A stretch of 64,000 nucleotides of DNA from Bin76 sp963665765. GTDB lineage: Bacteria; Actinomycetota; Acidimicrobiia; Spongiisociales; ZC4RG35. The notes under the pieces were generated by a model. The model had not been told where the DNA came from and did no database searches. It saw only the letters and a list, made by a program, of their open reading frames with translations. The stretch's first letter is position 1. The number at the start of each line of letters is the position of its first letter. Location: assembly GCA_963665765.1 (NCBI GenBank), contig OY762464.1:2480001-2544000 (forward strand), read 5' to 3'. This document shows, piece after piece, positions 41,432 to 50,502 of this stretch. The position numbers and the translations under genes are program-made.

Positions 41432-43477
41432 ATGCATGGGCGGTCGATGCATAGAGATCCAAGTTCCGGACGTCGAGTCTCGATGGCTATGGGGGCTGTG
41501 ACGGTCGTGTTGGTCGGGGCGATTGCCTGGTCCGCCATCAGCTTTATTGGAGGCGCCGAGAGATCGAATACCGCACGAGCCGGTGATACCACCCGGATTG
41601 ACGTCTCCTCCCCGGACGACCCCGGCGAGGGGACTTCGGCTGACAAATCCCCGGGTACTTTGGTGGTTTCCGCTCCGTCTTCAACAACCTCTACGAGTGT
41701 GGAGGTGGTTTCCGCACTGTCTTCCTCTACCACTAGGGGCGTGCGGGTGGTTTCGGTTCCCTCTTCTTCCTCCTCTACCACTGTTCCGCCCACGACAACT
41801 ACCACAACCACTGTCCCGCCCACCACGATCACCACCACAACCACCACTCTCCCCCCTACTACCACCACGACGGTTCCGCCCACCACCACAACCACCACTG
41901 TTCCGCCCAAGTCCTGCGAGGTGGACATGCCCCGGGCCGATGATGAGCAATCGTCCCCGAAACTGGTCAGTCTGACCACCGATGATCCGGTGTGCCTCGC
42001 CATTGCCATCTCCGACAGGGTCTTGTCCGGCGCCGACCGGGTGATAGTCGCTCACCTCTCCGATTTGTATGGGGCCACCATCGTCGCGCAACTGGCTGCT
42101 CGCCAGTCCGCTCCTCTGCTGTACTACCGGCAGGATTCGGAAGCTGTCCTGTCCGCCGAACTGGAACGATTGGCGCCCGCCGAAGTTTGGATGATGGCGG
42201 ACGTGCCCGAATCGGTGGCGCCGGACGGCGCGGAGGTGGTGAGGGTTCCTTCGGCGTTGGTGGATCTGGTGGCATGGGTCGAGTCCATTCCGCCCAGGGT
42301 TGAGTCGGATTCTTCCCCGACCGCAGATGGTCGATCCCGGCCGACTCCGGAGATGATCAGCGGAGTGTTGGGACGAGCGCTGGTCCCATTCTTTTGGTTT
42401 TGGTCCCAACCCCCGGAGCAGGCCCCCCTGCCGGACCCCGCCGAGGCTCGGCGCGCTCGGCGTCTGTGGTTGGTCGACCCGGGACAGGTCGCCACCGAGT
42501 TGGCGGTGGCCGCTTTCGCCTCGATTGAGGGGGAGCAAGTGATTCACTGGGATCCCGAGGAGATAAGCGGCTGGAAGGAGGCGGGACAGGCCATCGAAGA
42601 ACATGCGCGGGAGGTGGACGAGATCTGGATTGCGGGAAAGAGTTCGGAATCCGGCCGGTGGTTTGTGGAAACCACCCTGTGGGGAGAAGAACTGCCCGGC
42701 GGGGGACGCCTCCTGTTTCCCGACCGAAGGCTGGTGGCCTTCTACGGCGCCATCACCACCGGTGTCTTGGGAGTGTTGGGCGAACGGGACCCGGCGGGGA
42801 CCTTGGAGCGCATGGGTCCCTATTTGGAGGCCTACTCCGAGGACGGGATCATGACCGTTCCGACTTTCGAGATAATCGTCACCGTGGCCGCCCGCGACGC
42901 CGGCCCGGACGGAGACTATTCAAGAGAGTTCAACGTCGACACCCTGATGCCGTGGGTGGAATTCGCCGCTCAAAACGGCGTGTATGTGATGTTGGACCTC
43001 CAGCCCGGGCGCTCGGATTTTCTGTCACAGGCCAAACAATATGAAAGACTGCTCAAATTGCCCCATGTAGGTTTGGCCCTCGACCCCGAATGGCGTTTGG
43101 GTCCCAACGAAAGGCACTTGGTGCAGATCGGGTCAGTCCGTGCGGAGGAGGTCAACCGGGTGATCGAATGGCTGGCCGCCCTGGTGAGAAGGGAAAGACT
43201 CCCTCAAAAGCTCCTGATAGTGCACCAATTCCGGCTGGACATGATCAGCAACCGGAAGTCACTTCAGACCCCGCCCGAGTTGGCGGTGATGCTTCACATG
43301 GACGGACAGGGTTCGCTCGGATCCAAATACAACACCTGGAATTTCTTGACCGCGGGCGTGCAGGATAGGAATTGGTGGTGGGGGTGGAAGAACTTTTTCG
43401 ATGAGGACTCCCCCTTGGCCCGGCCCGACCAGGTACTCGACCTGCAGCCCACTGTGCACTTCGTCAGTTTCCAGTGA
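41432..43477 (+). CDS. Exported Thr/Pro-rich protein, unknown function
   Basis: A 681-residue protein. A signal-anchor helix lies near residues 17-40 (MAMGAVTVVLVGAIAWSAIS), followed by a long Ser/Thr/Pro linker (about 70-160) with repeated TTTTTVPPTTTTT-like runs. Residues 165-330 contain a cell-wall-binding-repeat-2-like pattern (ADRVIVAHLSDLYGATIVAQ). The last 250 residues have alternating strands and helices (VYVMLDLQPGRSDFLSQAKQ, then LPHVGLALDPEWRLG) suggestive of a TIM-barrel hydrolase, but I cannot name the family. The protein would sit at or outside the membrane. The start could also be ATG 41483. Confidence 0.75.
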   Translation: MHGRSMHRDPSSGRRVSMAMGAVTVVLVGAIAWSAISFIGGAERSNTARAGDTTRIDVSSPDDPGEGTSADKSPGTLVVSAPSSTTSTSVEVVSALSSSTTRGVRVVSVPSSSSSTTVPPTTTTTTTVPPTTITTTTTTLPPTTTTTVPPTTTTTTVPPKSCEVDMPRADDEQSSPKLVSLTTDDPVCLAIAISDRVLSGADRVIVAHLSDLYGATIVAQLAARQSAPLLYYRQDSEAVLSAELERLAPAEVWMMADVPESVAPDGAEVVRVPSALVDLVAWVESIPPRVESDSSPTADGRSRPTPEMISGVLGRALVPFFWFWSQPPEQAPLPDPAEARRARRLWLVDPGQVATELAVAAFASIEGEQVIHWDPEEISGWKEAGQAIEEHAREVDEIWIAGKSSESGRWFVETTLWGEELPGGGRLLFPDRRLVAFYGAITTGVLGVLGERDPAGTLERMGPYLEAYSEDGIMTVPTFEIIVTVAARDAGPDGDYSREFNVDTLMPWVEFAAQNGVYVMLDLQPGRSDFLSQAKQYERLLKLPHVGLALDPEWRLGPNERHLVQIGSVRAEEVNRVIEWLAALVRRERLPQKLLIVHQFRLDMISNRKSLQTPPELAVMLHMDGQGSLGSKYNTWNFLTAGVQDRNWWWGWKNFFDEDSPLARPDQVLDLQPTVHFVSFQ

Positions 43478-43512
43478 CGCCGGGGACCCGGACTCCTCCC
43501 CCAAGACGGCGT
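43477..43512. terminator. Possible bidirectional hairpin between convergent genes
   Basis: ACGCCG (43477-43482) can pair with CGGCGT (43507-43512), with a GGGG/CCCC extension inside. It lies between the converging stops at 43477 and 43516. There is no U-run, so intrinsic termination is uncertain. Confidence 0.25.
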
Positions 43513-43515
43513 TCC

Positions 43516-44079
43516 TCAACGCCGGTGATAACGCAGAGCCAGGGTCCAGGAAACCAAGGCCGCCAGCAGGGATTCCACTCGCTTGAGAACTCGGGGGTCC
43601 AGCAGTTCGAGGTTTTCGTCGAACTTGTCCCAGATGTTGCGAATCTTCACCGGGGGCGCCGGGAGTTCCCAAACGCCGGTGTTGCGCAACACGTCCCGCA
43701 GATGCGACTGGGCGCGATGACTTCCGAACCCTCCTCCTCCTCCCATCAGGGCGGCCGTCTTTCCCCGAAGCGGCGCGTCCGGCCCTCGCGACGCCCAGTC
43801 GAGGGCGTTCTTGAGCACGGCGGGAACCGAGGAGTTGTATTCGGGAGTCGAGATCAGAAGAGCGTCCGCCGCCCGCACTCCGGCCCGGAACTCGGCCACC
43901 GCGGTGGGCATGCCCTCTTCCTCGACGTCACCGTTGTAGAAAGGAAGGTCGGCCAGTGACACCAACTCCAATTCGGCGGTCTCGGGCAGGGCTCTGGGCG
44001 CCAACCGGAGGAGAGCACTGTTGAAAGAACCCCGGCGGAGACTTCCCGACATTCCAAGGATCTTGATACGGTCGCTCAT
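43516..44079 (-). CDS. NADPH-dependent FMN reductase
   Basis: A 187-residue flavodoxin-like reductase. ILGMSGSLRRGSFNSALLR near residue 7 is the FMN phosphate loop, and STPEYNSSVPAVLKNALDW near 77 is the family motif (normally PEYN.S.PG.LKNA.DW). LMGGGGGFGSHRAQSHL near 110 completes the flavin site. It reduces flavins, quinones or chromate with NAD(P)H in the cytoplasm. ATG 44079 fits the family start; the open frame extends further upstream without support. It is divergent from ribF, the source of its cofactor. Confidence 0.88.
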   Translation of the reverse strand: MSDRIKILGMSGSLRRGSFNSALLRLAPRALPETAELELVSLADLPFYNGDVEEEGMPTAVAEFRAGVRAADALLISTPEYNSSVPAVLKNALDWASRGPDAPLRGKTAALMGGGGGFGSHRAQSHLRDVLRNTGVWELPAPPVKIRNIWDKFDENLELLDPRVLKRVESLLAALVSWTLALRYHRR

Positions 44080-44169
44080 TTTATTCCGATGATATCGGGC
44101 GATGTTCCCCTCAAGCCACGGTGGGTATCGGGGCTTTGGCAACCCCGTAATCTCTAGGCCTATGTCCGC

Positions 44170-45144
44170 TTGTGCAGGAACCCGCAGTTGATCGTCTTGC
44201 ACGGCTCGCCTCTCAAATGGCGCCTGCCTTCCTCCACTTCCGGCGTGGCGATTTCCATCGGGGTGTTCGATGGCGTACATCGGGGCCATCAGAGCCTGTT
44301 GGCCCGATTGGTGGCCGAGGCTGCCGATGCGGGCCTCACCCCGGCGGTGGCCACCTTTGATCCGCATCCGCTGGAAATCCTGGCGCCCCACCGTGCTCCC
44401 AAGATGCTCACTTCCATCGCCCACCGGATCGAGATACTGGAAGAACTGGGTGTGGGAGTGGTGGGGGTGATGCCCTTTGCGCAGATCCGGGAGATGGAAC
44501 CCGATCGCTTCACAGCCGAAGTGCTTTTGGAGAGGCTGAAAGCGGAACTGGTGCTGGTGGGAGAGAATTTCCAGTTCGGGAAAGGCGGAAAAGGGTCACC
44601 GAAAACCCTGCGCCGGGCCGGTTCGCAACACGGGTTTGCGTTGAGGGTGATCAAGCTGCTTCGCAACGGCTCTTCGCCCGTCTCCGGGGACCTTCCCGTC
44701 ACATCTTCTCGGATCCGGCGGTGCGTGGCGGAAGGGAAGACCGCCGAGGCTGCCCTGCTGTTGGGTCGACCCTTCGAATTGCGCGGCGAGGTGATGGAAG
44801 GGGACCGCCGGGGACGCCAACTCGGAATTCCCACCGCCAACCTGGAGATTCCCTCCCGCATGTCCATCCCGACCAACGGCATCTATGCGGCCTGGGCCGA
44901 CGTGGACCAAAAGACCCGTCCGGCGGCTCTCAACATCGGAGTTCGTCCGACTTTTGGAGAGGGCCGGTTGATCACCGAGGCCCATCTGCTCGACTTTTCG
45001 GGCGATCTGTATGGAAAAGAGATGAGGCTGCGCTTCGTGGGTGACCGGATCCGACCGGAGATCGCCTACGCCTCGGTGGACGAACTGATGGTGCAGGTGC
45101 ACAGGGACATCAGGGCGGTGCGCCGGGTGCTGGGCGTCGGATGA
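44170..45144 (+). CDS. ribF: Bifunctional riboflavin kinase/FAD synthetase
   Basis: A 324-residue enzyme that turns riboflavin into FMN and then FAD. The N-terminal adenylyltransferase has SIGVFDGVHRGHQSLL near 31 (the family F-D-G-V-H-x-G-H), and SSSRIRRCVAEG-type SxR near 175. The C-terminal kinase has MEGDRRGRQLGIPTANLEI near 205. The frame opens at GTG 44170 without a ribosome binding site. TTG 44188 (MIVLHGSPLKW...) has AGGAA nine bases upstream and fits the family better. No FMN riboswitch was seen upstream. It precedes rpsO and pnp in the standard order. Confidence 0.92.
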   Translation: MCRNPQLIVLHGSPLKWRLPSSTSGVAISIGVFDGVHRGHQSLLARLVAEAADAGLTPAVATFDPHPLEILAPHRAPKMLTSIAHRIEILEELGVGVVGVMPFAQIREMEPDRFTAEVLLERLKAELVLVGENFQFGKGGKGSPKTLRRAGSQHGFALRVIKLLRNGSSPVSGDLPVTSSRIRRCVAEGKTAEAALLLGRPFELRGEVMEGDRRGRQLGIPTANLEIPSRMSIPTNGIYAAWADVDQKTRPAALNIGVRPTFGEGRLITEAHLLDFSGDLYGKEMRLRFVGDRIRPEIAYASVDELMVQVHRDIRAVRRVLGVG

Positions 45145-45253
45145 GATTGGAATAGGTGTGGTCGTCGTCCGGTGTTAGAATAAGTTTTCGAACCAACCGG
45201 ATCGGGCCCTTTGGGGGCGTCGAGGACCGGTTTACATACGAAGGGGATTTCCT

Positions 45254-45511
45254 TTGAGGAGTACATCTGAGTTGGTTTCCGAGTATGGCGCGCACGACAC
45301 GGACACCGGTTCGTCGGAAGTGCAAGTGGCCGTACTGACCGAGCGGATCCGACATCTCACCGAGCATCTGAAGATTCACAAGCACGACCACCACAGTCGG
45401 CGGGGCTTGCTGAAGATGGTCGGTCAGCGTCGCCGTCTGCTCAAATACCTGCGAAATCAGGACGTTGACCGGTATCGCCGGCTCATCGCTTCCCTGGGAC
45501 TCCGCAGATAA
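45254..45511 (+). CDS. rpsO: Ribosomal protein uS15
   Basis: An 85-residue small-subunit protein that binds 16S rRNA. DTGSSEVQVAVLTERIRHLT and HHSRRGLLKMVGQRRRLLKYL are the uS15 signature helices. It starts at a TTG at 45254 with GAAGGGGA upstream. TAGAAT near 45176 may be its promoter -10. It lies 57 bases before pnp, the classic rpsO-pnp pair in which PNPase autoregulates from the shared leader. Confidence 0.95.
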   Translation: MRSTSELVSEYGAHDTDTGSSEVQVAVLTERIRHLTEHLKIHKHDHHSRRGLLKMVGQRRRLLKYLRNQDVDRYRRLIASLGLRR

Positions 45512-45568
45512 ACGCCCGGCGTACGAAGTTACGCACGGGATGACCATTGGACGCATTGAGGAGCAATC

Positions 45569-48115
45569 TTGTCTGAACACATAGTTACCGGGATGGTGGG
45601 TGGAAAACAAATCACTCTCAGCACCGGAAAATTGGCCATATCGGCCCACGGAGCGGTAGTGCTCCGACTTGGAGGGGTGGAACTGTTGGTGGCGGCCACC
45701 GCCAATCAGGAGGGAAGAGAGGGACTCGACTTCTTTCCGCTCACCGTCGACTTGGAGGAACGCATGTATGCGGCGGGTCGCATTCCCGGGTCGTTCTTTC
45801 GACGGGAGGGCCGGCCCAGCGAGGGCGCCATCCTGGGTTGTCGGTTGATCGACCGGGCACTACGCCCGTCTTTTGCCAAGGATTACCGTTGCGAGACCCA
45901 GGTGGTGGCCATGCCCCTGTCGATCGACGGTGAGAATCCCTTCGACGTCCTTGCCCTGATCGGGGCTTCGGCAGCCCTTTCCGTGAGTCCCATCCCCTTC
46001 CGGGGTCCCCTCGGCGCCGCCCGGTTGGCCCTGGTGAAGGGAGAGTGGATTTCGCTTCCCACCCACGAGGAGATCGCCGAGGGGGTGTTCGAAATCACAG
46101 TGGCCGGCCGTCGCAATGAGTCGGGCGAGATCGACGTGATAATGGTGGAGGCCGGCGCCACTCCCGGAGGAGTTGCCCTGGTGTCCGGCGGCGACGCCCC
46201 CAGCGACGAGGCGGCGGTGGTGGAGGGTCTGGCCAAAGCCAAGGAGGTCATCGCCGAGGGCATCGACCTGCAATTGGAGTTGGCCGCCCTGGTCAATCCC
46301 CCCGATGTCGCCTGGCCATCCGTCACCGACTTCTCCCCCGAAGTGATGGAGAAGGTGGAGGAGACCGCGCGGGCCGATCTGGAGGAACTGGTCAAGATCG
46401 CCGATCGGCGGCAGCGGTCCGATCGCGAGCGGGAGTTGCGGAAAGAGACCGTGGCGGCCGTGAGCTCGGACGACCCCGAACTGGCTTCTTCTGCCAAGAA
46501 GGCCTTCAAGCAAGCTCTCAAAACCACCATGCGAAAGAGAGTGGTCGACGAGGGGGTGCGTCTGGATGGACGTTCGCCCACCGATCTTCGGCCGCTCACT
46601 GTCGAGGTGGGGACCGTGGAACGCACCCACGGCTCAGGTCTTTTCCAAAGGGGCGAGACGCAGGTGCTCAACATCACCACTTTGGGGATGTTGAGGATGG
46701 AGCAGATGCTCGACGATCTGGGTGTGGAGGAAGGCAAGCGGTATATGCACCACTACAACTTCCCACCGTTTTCCACCGGAGAAGCCGGTTTCATGCGCGG
46801 CCCCAAGAGGCGGGAGATCGGGCACGGCGCCTTGGCGGAGAAAGCCCTGCTGCCGGTTGTCCCCGGCCCTGAGGAGTTTCCCTACGCCCTGAGGCTGGTT
46901 TCCGAAGTCCTGTCTTCCAACGGCTCGACTTCCATGGCCGCGGTGTGTTCCTCGTCCCTGTCCATGATGGACGCGGGCGTTCCCATCACCGCGCCGGTGG
47001 CGGGCATCGCCATGGGTCTTATCTACCAGGACGGAAAATATGTCACCCTCACCGACATCCTCGGCGACGAGGATTTCATGGGGGACATGGATTTCAAAGT
47101 GGCCGGGACCGCGGAGATGATCACCGCCCTCCAACTGGACACCAAGATTGCCGGTCTTCCCACCGAGGTTCTGAGCCAGGCGCTATCGCAGGCCCGGGAC
47201 GCCCGGCTTTTCATCCTCGAAGCGATGAACGGGGTGATCTCGGCGCCGCGGGAGGAACTGAAGGAGTGGACTCCGCGCATCGAAGCCATCGAGATTCCCA
47301 AGGACAAGATCGGCGAGGTGATCGGTCCCAAGGGCAAGATGGTGCGGGAGCTCGAAGAGGAGACCGGTGTTTCGATCGAGATCGAGGAGACCGAAGGCAA
47401 GGGGATCGTGCGAGTGGCCTCGGCGGACAGCGCCGCTCTCATGGATGCCATGGAAAGGATCAATCTCATTGCCTTCCCGCCGCAGCCCGAGGAAGGGAAG
47501 GAGTACGAGGGCGAGGTGGTCAACATCACCACCTTCGGCGCCTTTATAAATATCATGCCCGGACGGGACGGCCTGTTGCACATCTCCAAGATCGATCCCG
47601 ACCGGAGAGTCAACCGGGTTGAGGACTACCTTTCACAGGGCCAAAAAGTGAAAGTGGTGGTGGAAGGAATCGACCGGGGCAAAGTCAGCCTGATCCTGGC
47701 CGAACGACTGTCCGGTCCCCCTCCTGGAATGGAAAGTCCTCCCAGTAAGGATCGTTCACGCGGACCCCGCCGGGATGGTGATCGGCGTGGCGGTCGTCCG
47801 GGCGGCGGTCGCGGGTCGCGGAGTGGTGATCGGCGTGGCGGTCGTCCGGGTGGCGGCGGCGGTCGTGGGTCGCGGAGTGGTGATCAGCGTGGTGGTCGTC
47901 CGGGTGGCGGCGGCGGTCGTGGGTCGCGGAGTGGTGATCAGCGTGGTGGTCGTCCGGGTGGCGGCGGCGGTCGTGGTCCCCGGCGCGGCTCTGGTGGGGG
48001 CCAGCGTTCTTCGGGCCCCAGGCGCGGTGGCAGGAAAGGCCCCGGTTCCGGTGGTCCCACCCAAGGAGGGCAACGTCGGCGGGCGAAGTCCTTTGGAGAT
48101 CACCTCGGCCGCTAA
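45569..48115 (+). CDS. pnp: Polyribonucleotide nucleotidyltransferase with RGG-repeat tail
   Basis: An 848-residue 3'-5' exoribonuclease of the degradosome. Two RNase PH cores (about 10-230 and 315-560; the second includes FSTGEAGFMRGPKRREIGHG), a KH domain (IEIPKDKIGEVIGPKGKMV near 572) and an S1 domain (YEGEVVNITTFGAFINIMPG near 645) are all present. After S1 a tail of about 115 residues is almost all Gly, Arg, Ser and Pro, built from repeats of RGSRSGDQRGGRPGGG type. Similar basic tails bind RNA. The start is a TTG at 45569 behind GAGGAGCAA. Confidence 0.94.
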   Translation: MSEHIVTGMVGGKQITLSTGKLAISAHGAVVLRLGGVELLVAATANQEGREGLDFFPLTVDLEERMYAAGRIPGSFFRREGRPSEGAILGCRLIDRALRPSFAKDYRCETQVVAMPLSIDGENPFDVLALIGASAALSVSPIPFRGPLGAARLALVKGEWISLPTHEEIAEGVFEITVAGRRNESGEIDVIMVEAGATPGGVALVSGGDAPSDEAAVVEGLAKAKEVIAEGIDLQLELAALVNPPDVAWPSVTDFSPEVMEKVEETARADLEELVKIADRRQRSDRERELRKETVAAVSSDDPELASSAKKAFKQALKTTMRKRVVDEGVRLDGRSPTDLRPLTVEVGTVERTHGSGLFQRGETQVLNITTLGMLRMEQMLDDLGVEEGKRYMHHYNFPPFSTGEAGFMRGPKRREIGHGALAEKALLPVVPGPEEFPYALRLVSEVLSSNGSTSMAAVCSSSLSMMDAGVPITAPVAGIAMGLIYQDGKYVTLTDILGDEDFMGDMDFKVAGTAEMITALQLDTKIAGLPTEVLSQALSQARDARLFILEAMNGVISAPREELKEWTPRIEAIEIPKDKIGEVIGPKGKMVRELEEETGVSIEIEETEGKGIVRVASADSAALMDAMERINLIAFPPQPEEGKEYEGEVVNITTFGAFINIMPGRDGLLHISKIDPDRRVNRVEDYLSQGQKVKVVVEGIDRGKVSLILAERLSGPPPGMESPPSKDRSRGPRRDGDRRGGRPGGGRGSRSGDRRGGRPGGGGGRGSRSGDQRGGRPGGGGGRGSRSGDQRGGRPGGGGGRGPRRGSGGGQRSSGPRRGGRKGPGSGGPTQGGQRRRAKSFGDHLGR
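47777..47986 (+). repeat. In-frame minisatellite coding the PNPase Gly/Arg tail
   Basis: GGTGATC anchors four successive units at 47777, 47825, 47879 and 47933, giving spacings of 48, 54 and 54 bases. The last two spacings enclose identical 18-codon units. The array stays in frame and can expand or contract by whole units, so tail length may vary between strains. Confidence 0.85.
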
Positions 48116-48117
48116 CC

Positions 48118-49206
48118 GTGGAATACCTGCGTCCCGATCTGGGTGACATAGCCGTCTACAAGCCGGGACAATCGATTGAGGAGATGGCCGGGGAATTGGG
48201 TTTTCAGCCCGAATTCCTGGCCAAAGTGGACGCCAACGAGAATCCCTATCAGCCGATGGAGCAGGTGGTGGAGGCGATGGCGAGGGCGGTGGCGGGTATC
48301 AACCGCTACCCGGACAACCATGTCTCGGACCTGCGCGCCTCGCTGTCTGGCCATCTCGATGTGAACCATGAGAATCTGTGGTTCGGCGCCGGGTCCAGCG
48401 AGTTGATCAGCCTGACGGCTTTGGCCGTGGGTGGCCCGGGACGGGAAGCGGTGTTCCCCTGGCCCTCGTTCGCCATGTACCCCCTGTGTGCCCGCTACGC
48501 CATGATGAACCCGGTCACCGCGCCCCTCACGGGTGACCACCGACTCGACCCCGAGAGGATCGTGGACTCGATCGGACCCGACACCGTTTTGGTGTACATC
48601 TGCAATCCCAACAACCCCACGGGTACCTATCTTCCCGAGGATCAGGTCTTGGGGTTGCTGGATGCCATTCCCGAGCGGGTGCTGGTGGTGCTCGACGAGG
48701 CGTATCACGAATACGTGACCGCCTCCGACTACCGGGGGACGGTCCACCAGGCGATCGAACGTCCCAACATGATCACCTTGCGGACCTTCTCCAAGATATA
48801 CGGGATGGCGGCCCTGCGGGTCGGGTATGCGGTCGGTCGGGCCGAGACTCTCGACCAACTCCGCCGAGTGCAGTCACCCTTCACTGTCACCTCGGTGGGA
48901 CAGGTCGGGGCGGCGGAGGCCCTTCGCCATCAGGATCAGATCGCCGCCCGGGTGGAGGGAAATGCCCGAGAGCGGGACCGGCTGCAACAGGGTCTGGCCG
49001 ATCTGGGAATCAGGTTCGTGCCCAGTCAGACCAGTTTCATTTATTTCACTGTCGGTCTGGAACCCGAGGACAGCGCCGCGCGGTTTTTGTCCCGCGGGGT
49101 GATCATCCGGGTCTTTCCCGGGGAGTGGGCCAGGGTATCGGTGGGAACCTCCCGGGAAAACGATCGGTTCCTGGCCGCGGCGGCTGATGTCGTGGACCAG
49201 GGGTAG
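48118..49206 (+). CDS. hisC: Histidinol-phosphate aminotransferase family
   Basis: A 362-residue PLP enzyme of fold type I. KVDANENPYQP near 37, CNPNNPTGTYLPE near 161 and the PLP-Lys motif TFSKIYGMAALRVGYA near 218 identify it. It transfers the amino group to imidazole-acetol phosphate in histidine synthesis, though some members act on phenylalanine or other substrates. It is not with other his genes. The GTG start lies two bases after the pnp stop, so it is in the pnp transcript. The next gene is convergent. Confidence 0.88.
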   Translation: MEYLRPDLGDIAVYKPGQSIEEMAGELGFQPEFLAKVDANENPYQPMEQVVEAMARAVAGINRYPDNHVSDLRASLSGHLDVNHENLWFGAGSSELISLTALAVGGPGREAVFPWPSFAMYPLCARYAMMNPVTAPLTGDHRLDPERIVDSIGPDTVLVYICNPNNPTGTYLPEDQVLGLLDAIPERVLVVLDEAYHEYVTASDYRGTVHQAIERPNMITLRTFSKIYGMAALRVGYAVGRAETLDQLRRVQSPFTVTSVGQVGAAEALRHQDQIAARVEGNARERDRLQQGLADLGIRFVPSQTSFIYFTVGLEPEDSAARFLSRGVIIRVFPGEWARVSVGTSRENDRFLAAAADVVDQG

Positions 49207-49214
49207 CCGATCCG

Positions 49215-50429
49215 TTATTCGATGATTATCTCAAGCTGAGAGAACCCTTCTCGCAAGGCCTGCTCCACCCCCGACGCCCGAGGGGCGGCGGCGAAGAGAA
49301 AGCCCAGATAGCGGTCTCCTTCGGGCAGGGCTTTGATCTTTTGTCCGGTGGGGGCGGTTATCTGAAGGTCCACGATCCCGGGGGTGCGCAGCGCCCGATC
49401 GGACCCTTCCACTCTCATCAGCCTTCCCGACCGGGGGATGGGCAGCATCATCACTCCCGTGGCGGTGGGTTGACGAACCGCCGAGGGCAACTTGGTCCCC
49501 AGCGCTTGACGGAGGATCAGCGACTCCCAGGAGTCCGCCATCAGCCCGAAGCGGAGCGATCGGGAGCAGAGCCCTCCGATCGAGCGGGCCGCCACCTCCA
49601 GGACACTCACCCGGTCGGGGCCGATGCGCAGTTCGGCGTGAACCGGACCCTCGTTCAACCCCAGCGCCGTCACCGCTCGCCGGGTGAGATGCTCCACCTC
49701 GGCCAGGACCGGTGATGGGAGACGAGAGGGGGCAATCAGCACCGTTTCTTCGAAGTACGGGCCCTGGGAGACTCCGGGCTTGTCGAAAATCGCCAGGATG
49801 GTGAGGCGGCCTTCTGACAGCAGACCTTCCACGGCCACCTCGCCCCCGGGTAGGAACTGTTCAACCAGGATGGGCTGGTTGGGGTTTTCTCCCTCCTCGG
49901 CCAGGATCCGGCGGATGCGTCGGGTGGCCGGTTCGGCCTGGGTGCCCCGGTCTACTCGGATCACTCCCTGTCCACCTGACCTGGACAATGGCTTGAAAAC
50001 CACCGGGTAGCCCAATCGAGAGGCCACGTCGGCGGCACAGTCCCCGCTTTCGAGCACCGCGAATTGGGGCTGGGAGACCTCGTCTTGGGCTAGGCGCCGG
50101 CGCATCATGGCCTTGTTGCGGGTGGCCGCCGCCGCCGAGGGGGGATTGTGCGGAAGCCCGATCAGCTGGGCCGCCCGGGCGGCCATCACCACGCCTTGGT
50201 CGTCGAGGGGGACGATGGCATCGATGGGAAGCCGGGCGGCGTGGTCGGCCAGGATTTGCGACGACCACTCGGGCCGGGAGCAGTCCACCCGGATCTGCCG
50301 TTCGGCGGGCAGCAGGGGGAGTTCTTCCTCCGAGGCCACCGAGAGAGCGATGTCCAACTCGGTCGCTGCCTTCACGAAGTCCGTGGCCCGGTAGGTCTGG
50401 GTGGGAATGATCAGCAGGACGTGGGACAT
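49215..50429 (-). CDS. ATP-grasp carboxylate-amine ligase-like protein
   Basis: A 404-residue ATP-grasp enzyme. The N-terminal domain (HVLLIIPTQTYRATDFVKAA) is followed by GYPVVFKPLSRSGGQGVIRV near 145 and EQFLPGGEVAVEGLL near 190, which bind ATP, and LNEGPVHAELRIGPDRVSVLEVAAR near 270, with the Mg-binding Glu residues. The family forms amide or acyl-phosphate links between amino acids or peptides (BacD/carbamoyl-phosphate-synthase-like). The substrate is unknown. ATG 50429 matches the family; the upstream extension does not. It is divergent from the NfuA-like gene. Confidence 0.82.
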   Translation of the reverse strand: MSHVLLIIPTQTYRATDFVKAATELDIALSVASEEELPLLPAERQIRVDCSRPEWSSQILADHAARLPIDAIVPLDDQGVVMAARAAQLIGLPHNPPSAAAATRNKAMMRRRLAQDEVSQPQFAVLESGDCAADVASRLGYPVVFKPLSRSGGQGVIRVDRGTQAEPATRRIRRILAEEGENPNQPILVEQFLPGGEVAVEGLLSEGRLTILAIFDKPGVSQGPYFEETVLIAPSRLPSPVLAEVEHLTRRAVTALGLNEGPVHAELRIGPDRVSVLEVAARSIGGLCSRSLRFGLMADSWESLILRQALGTKLPSAVRQPTATGVMMLPIPRSGRLMRVEGSDRALRTPGIVDLQITAPTGQKIKALPEGDRYLGFLFAAAPRASGVEQALREGFSQLEIIIE

Positions 50430-50502
50430 TGGATGGATCTCAAATGTAGACCTCGTCCGAACCTGATGCAGCAAATCGCCGAGGACGGCTACCATTGAAC
50501 AC

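Noticed and set aside
44080..44190. Possible FMN riboswitch before ribF
   Set aside because: The gap is only about 90-110 bases and I could not find the conserved RFN-element helices.
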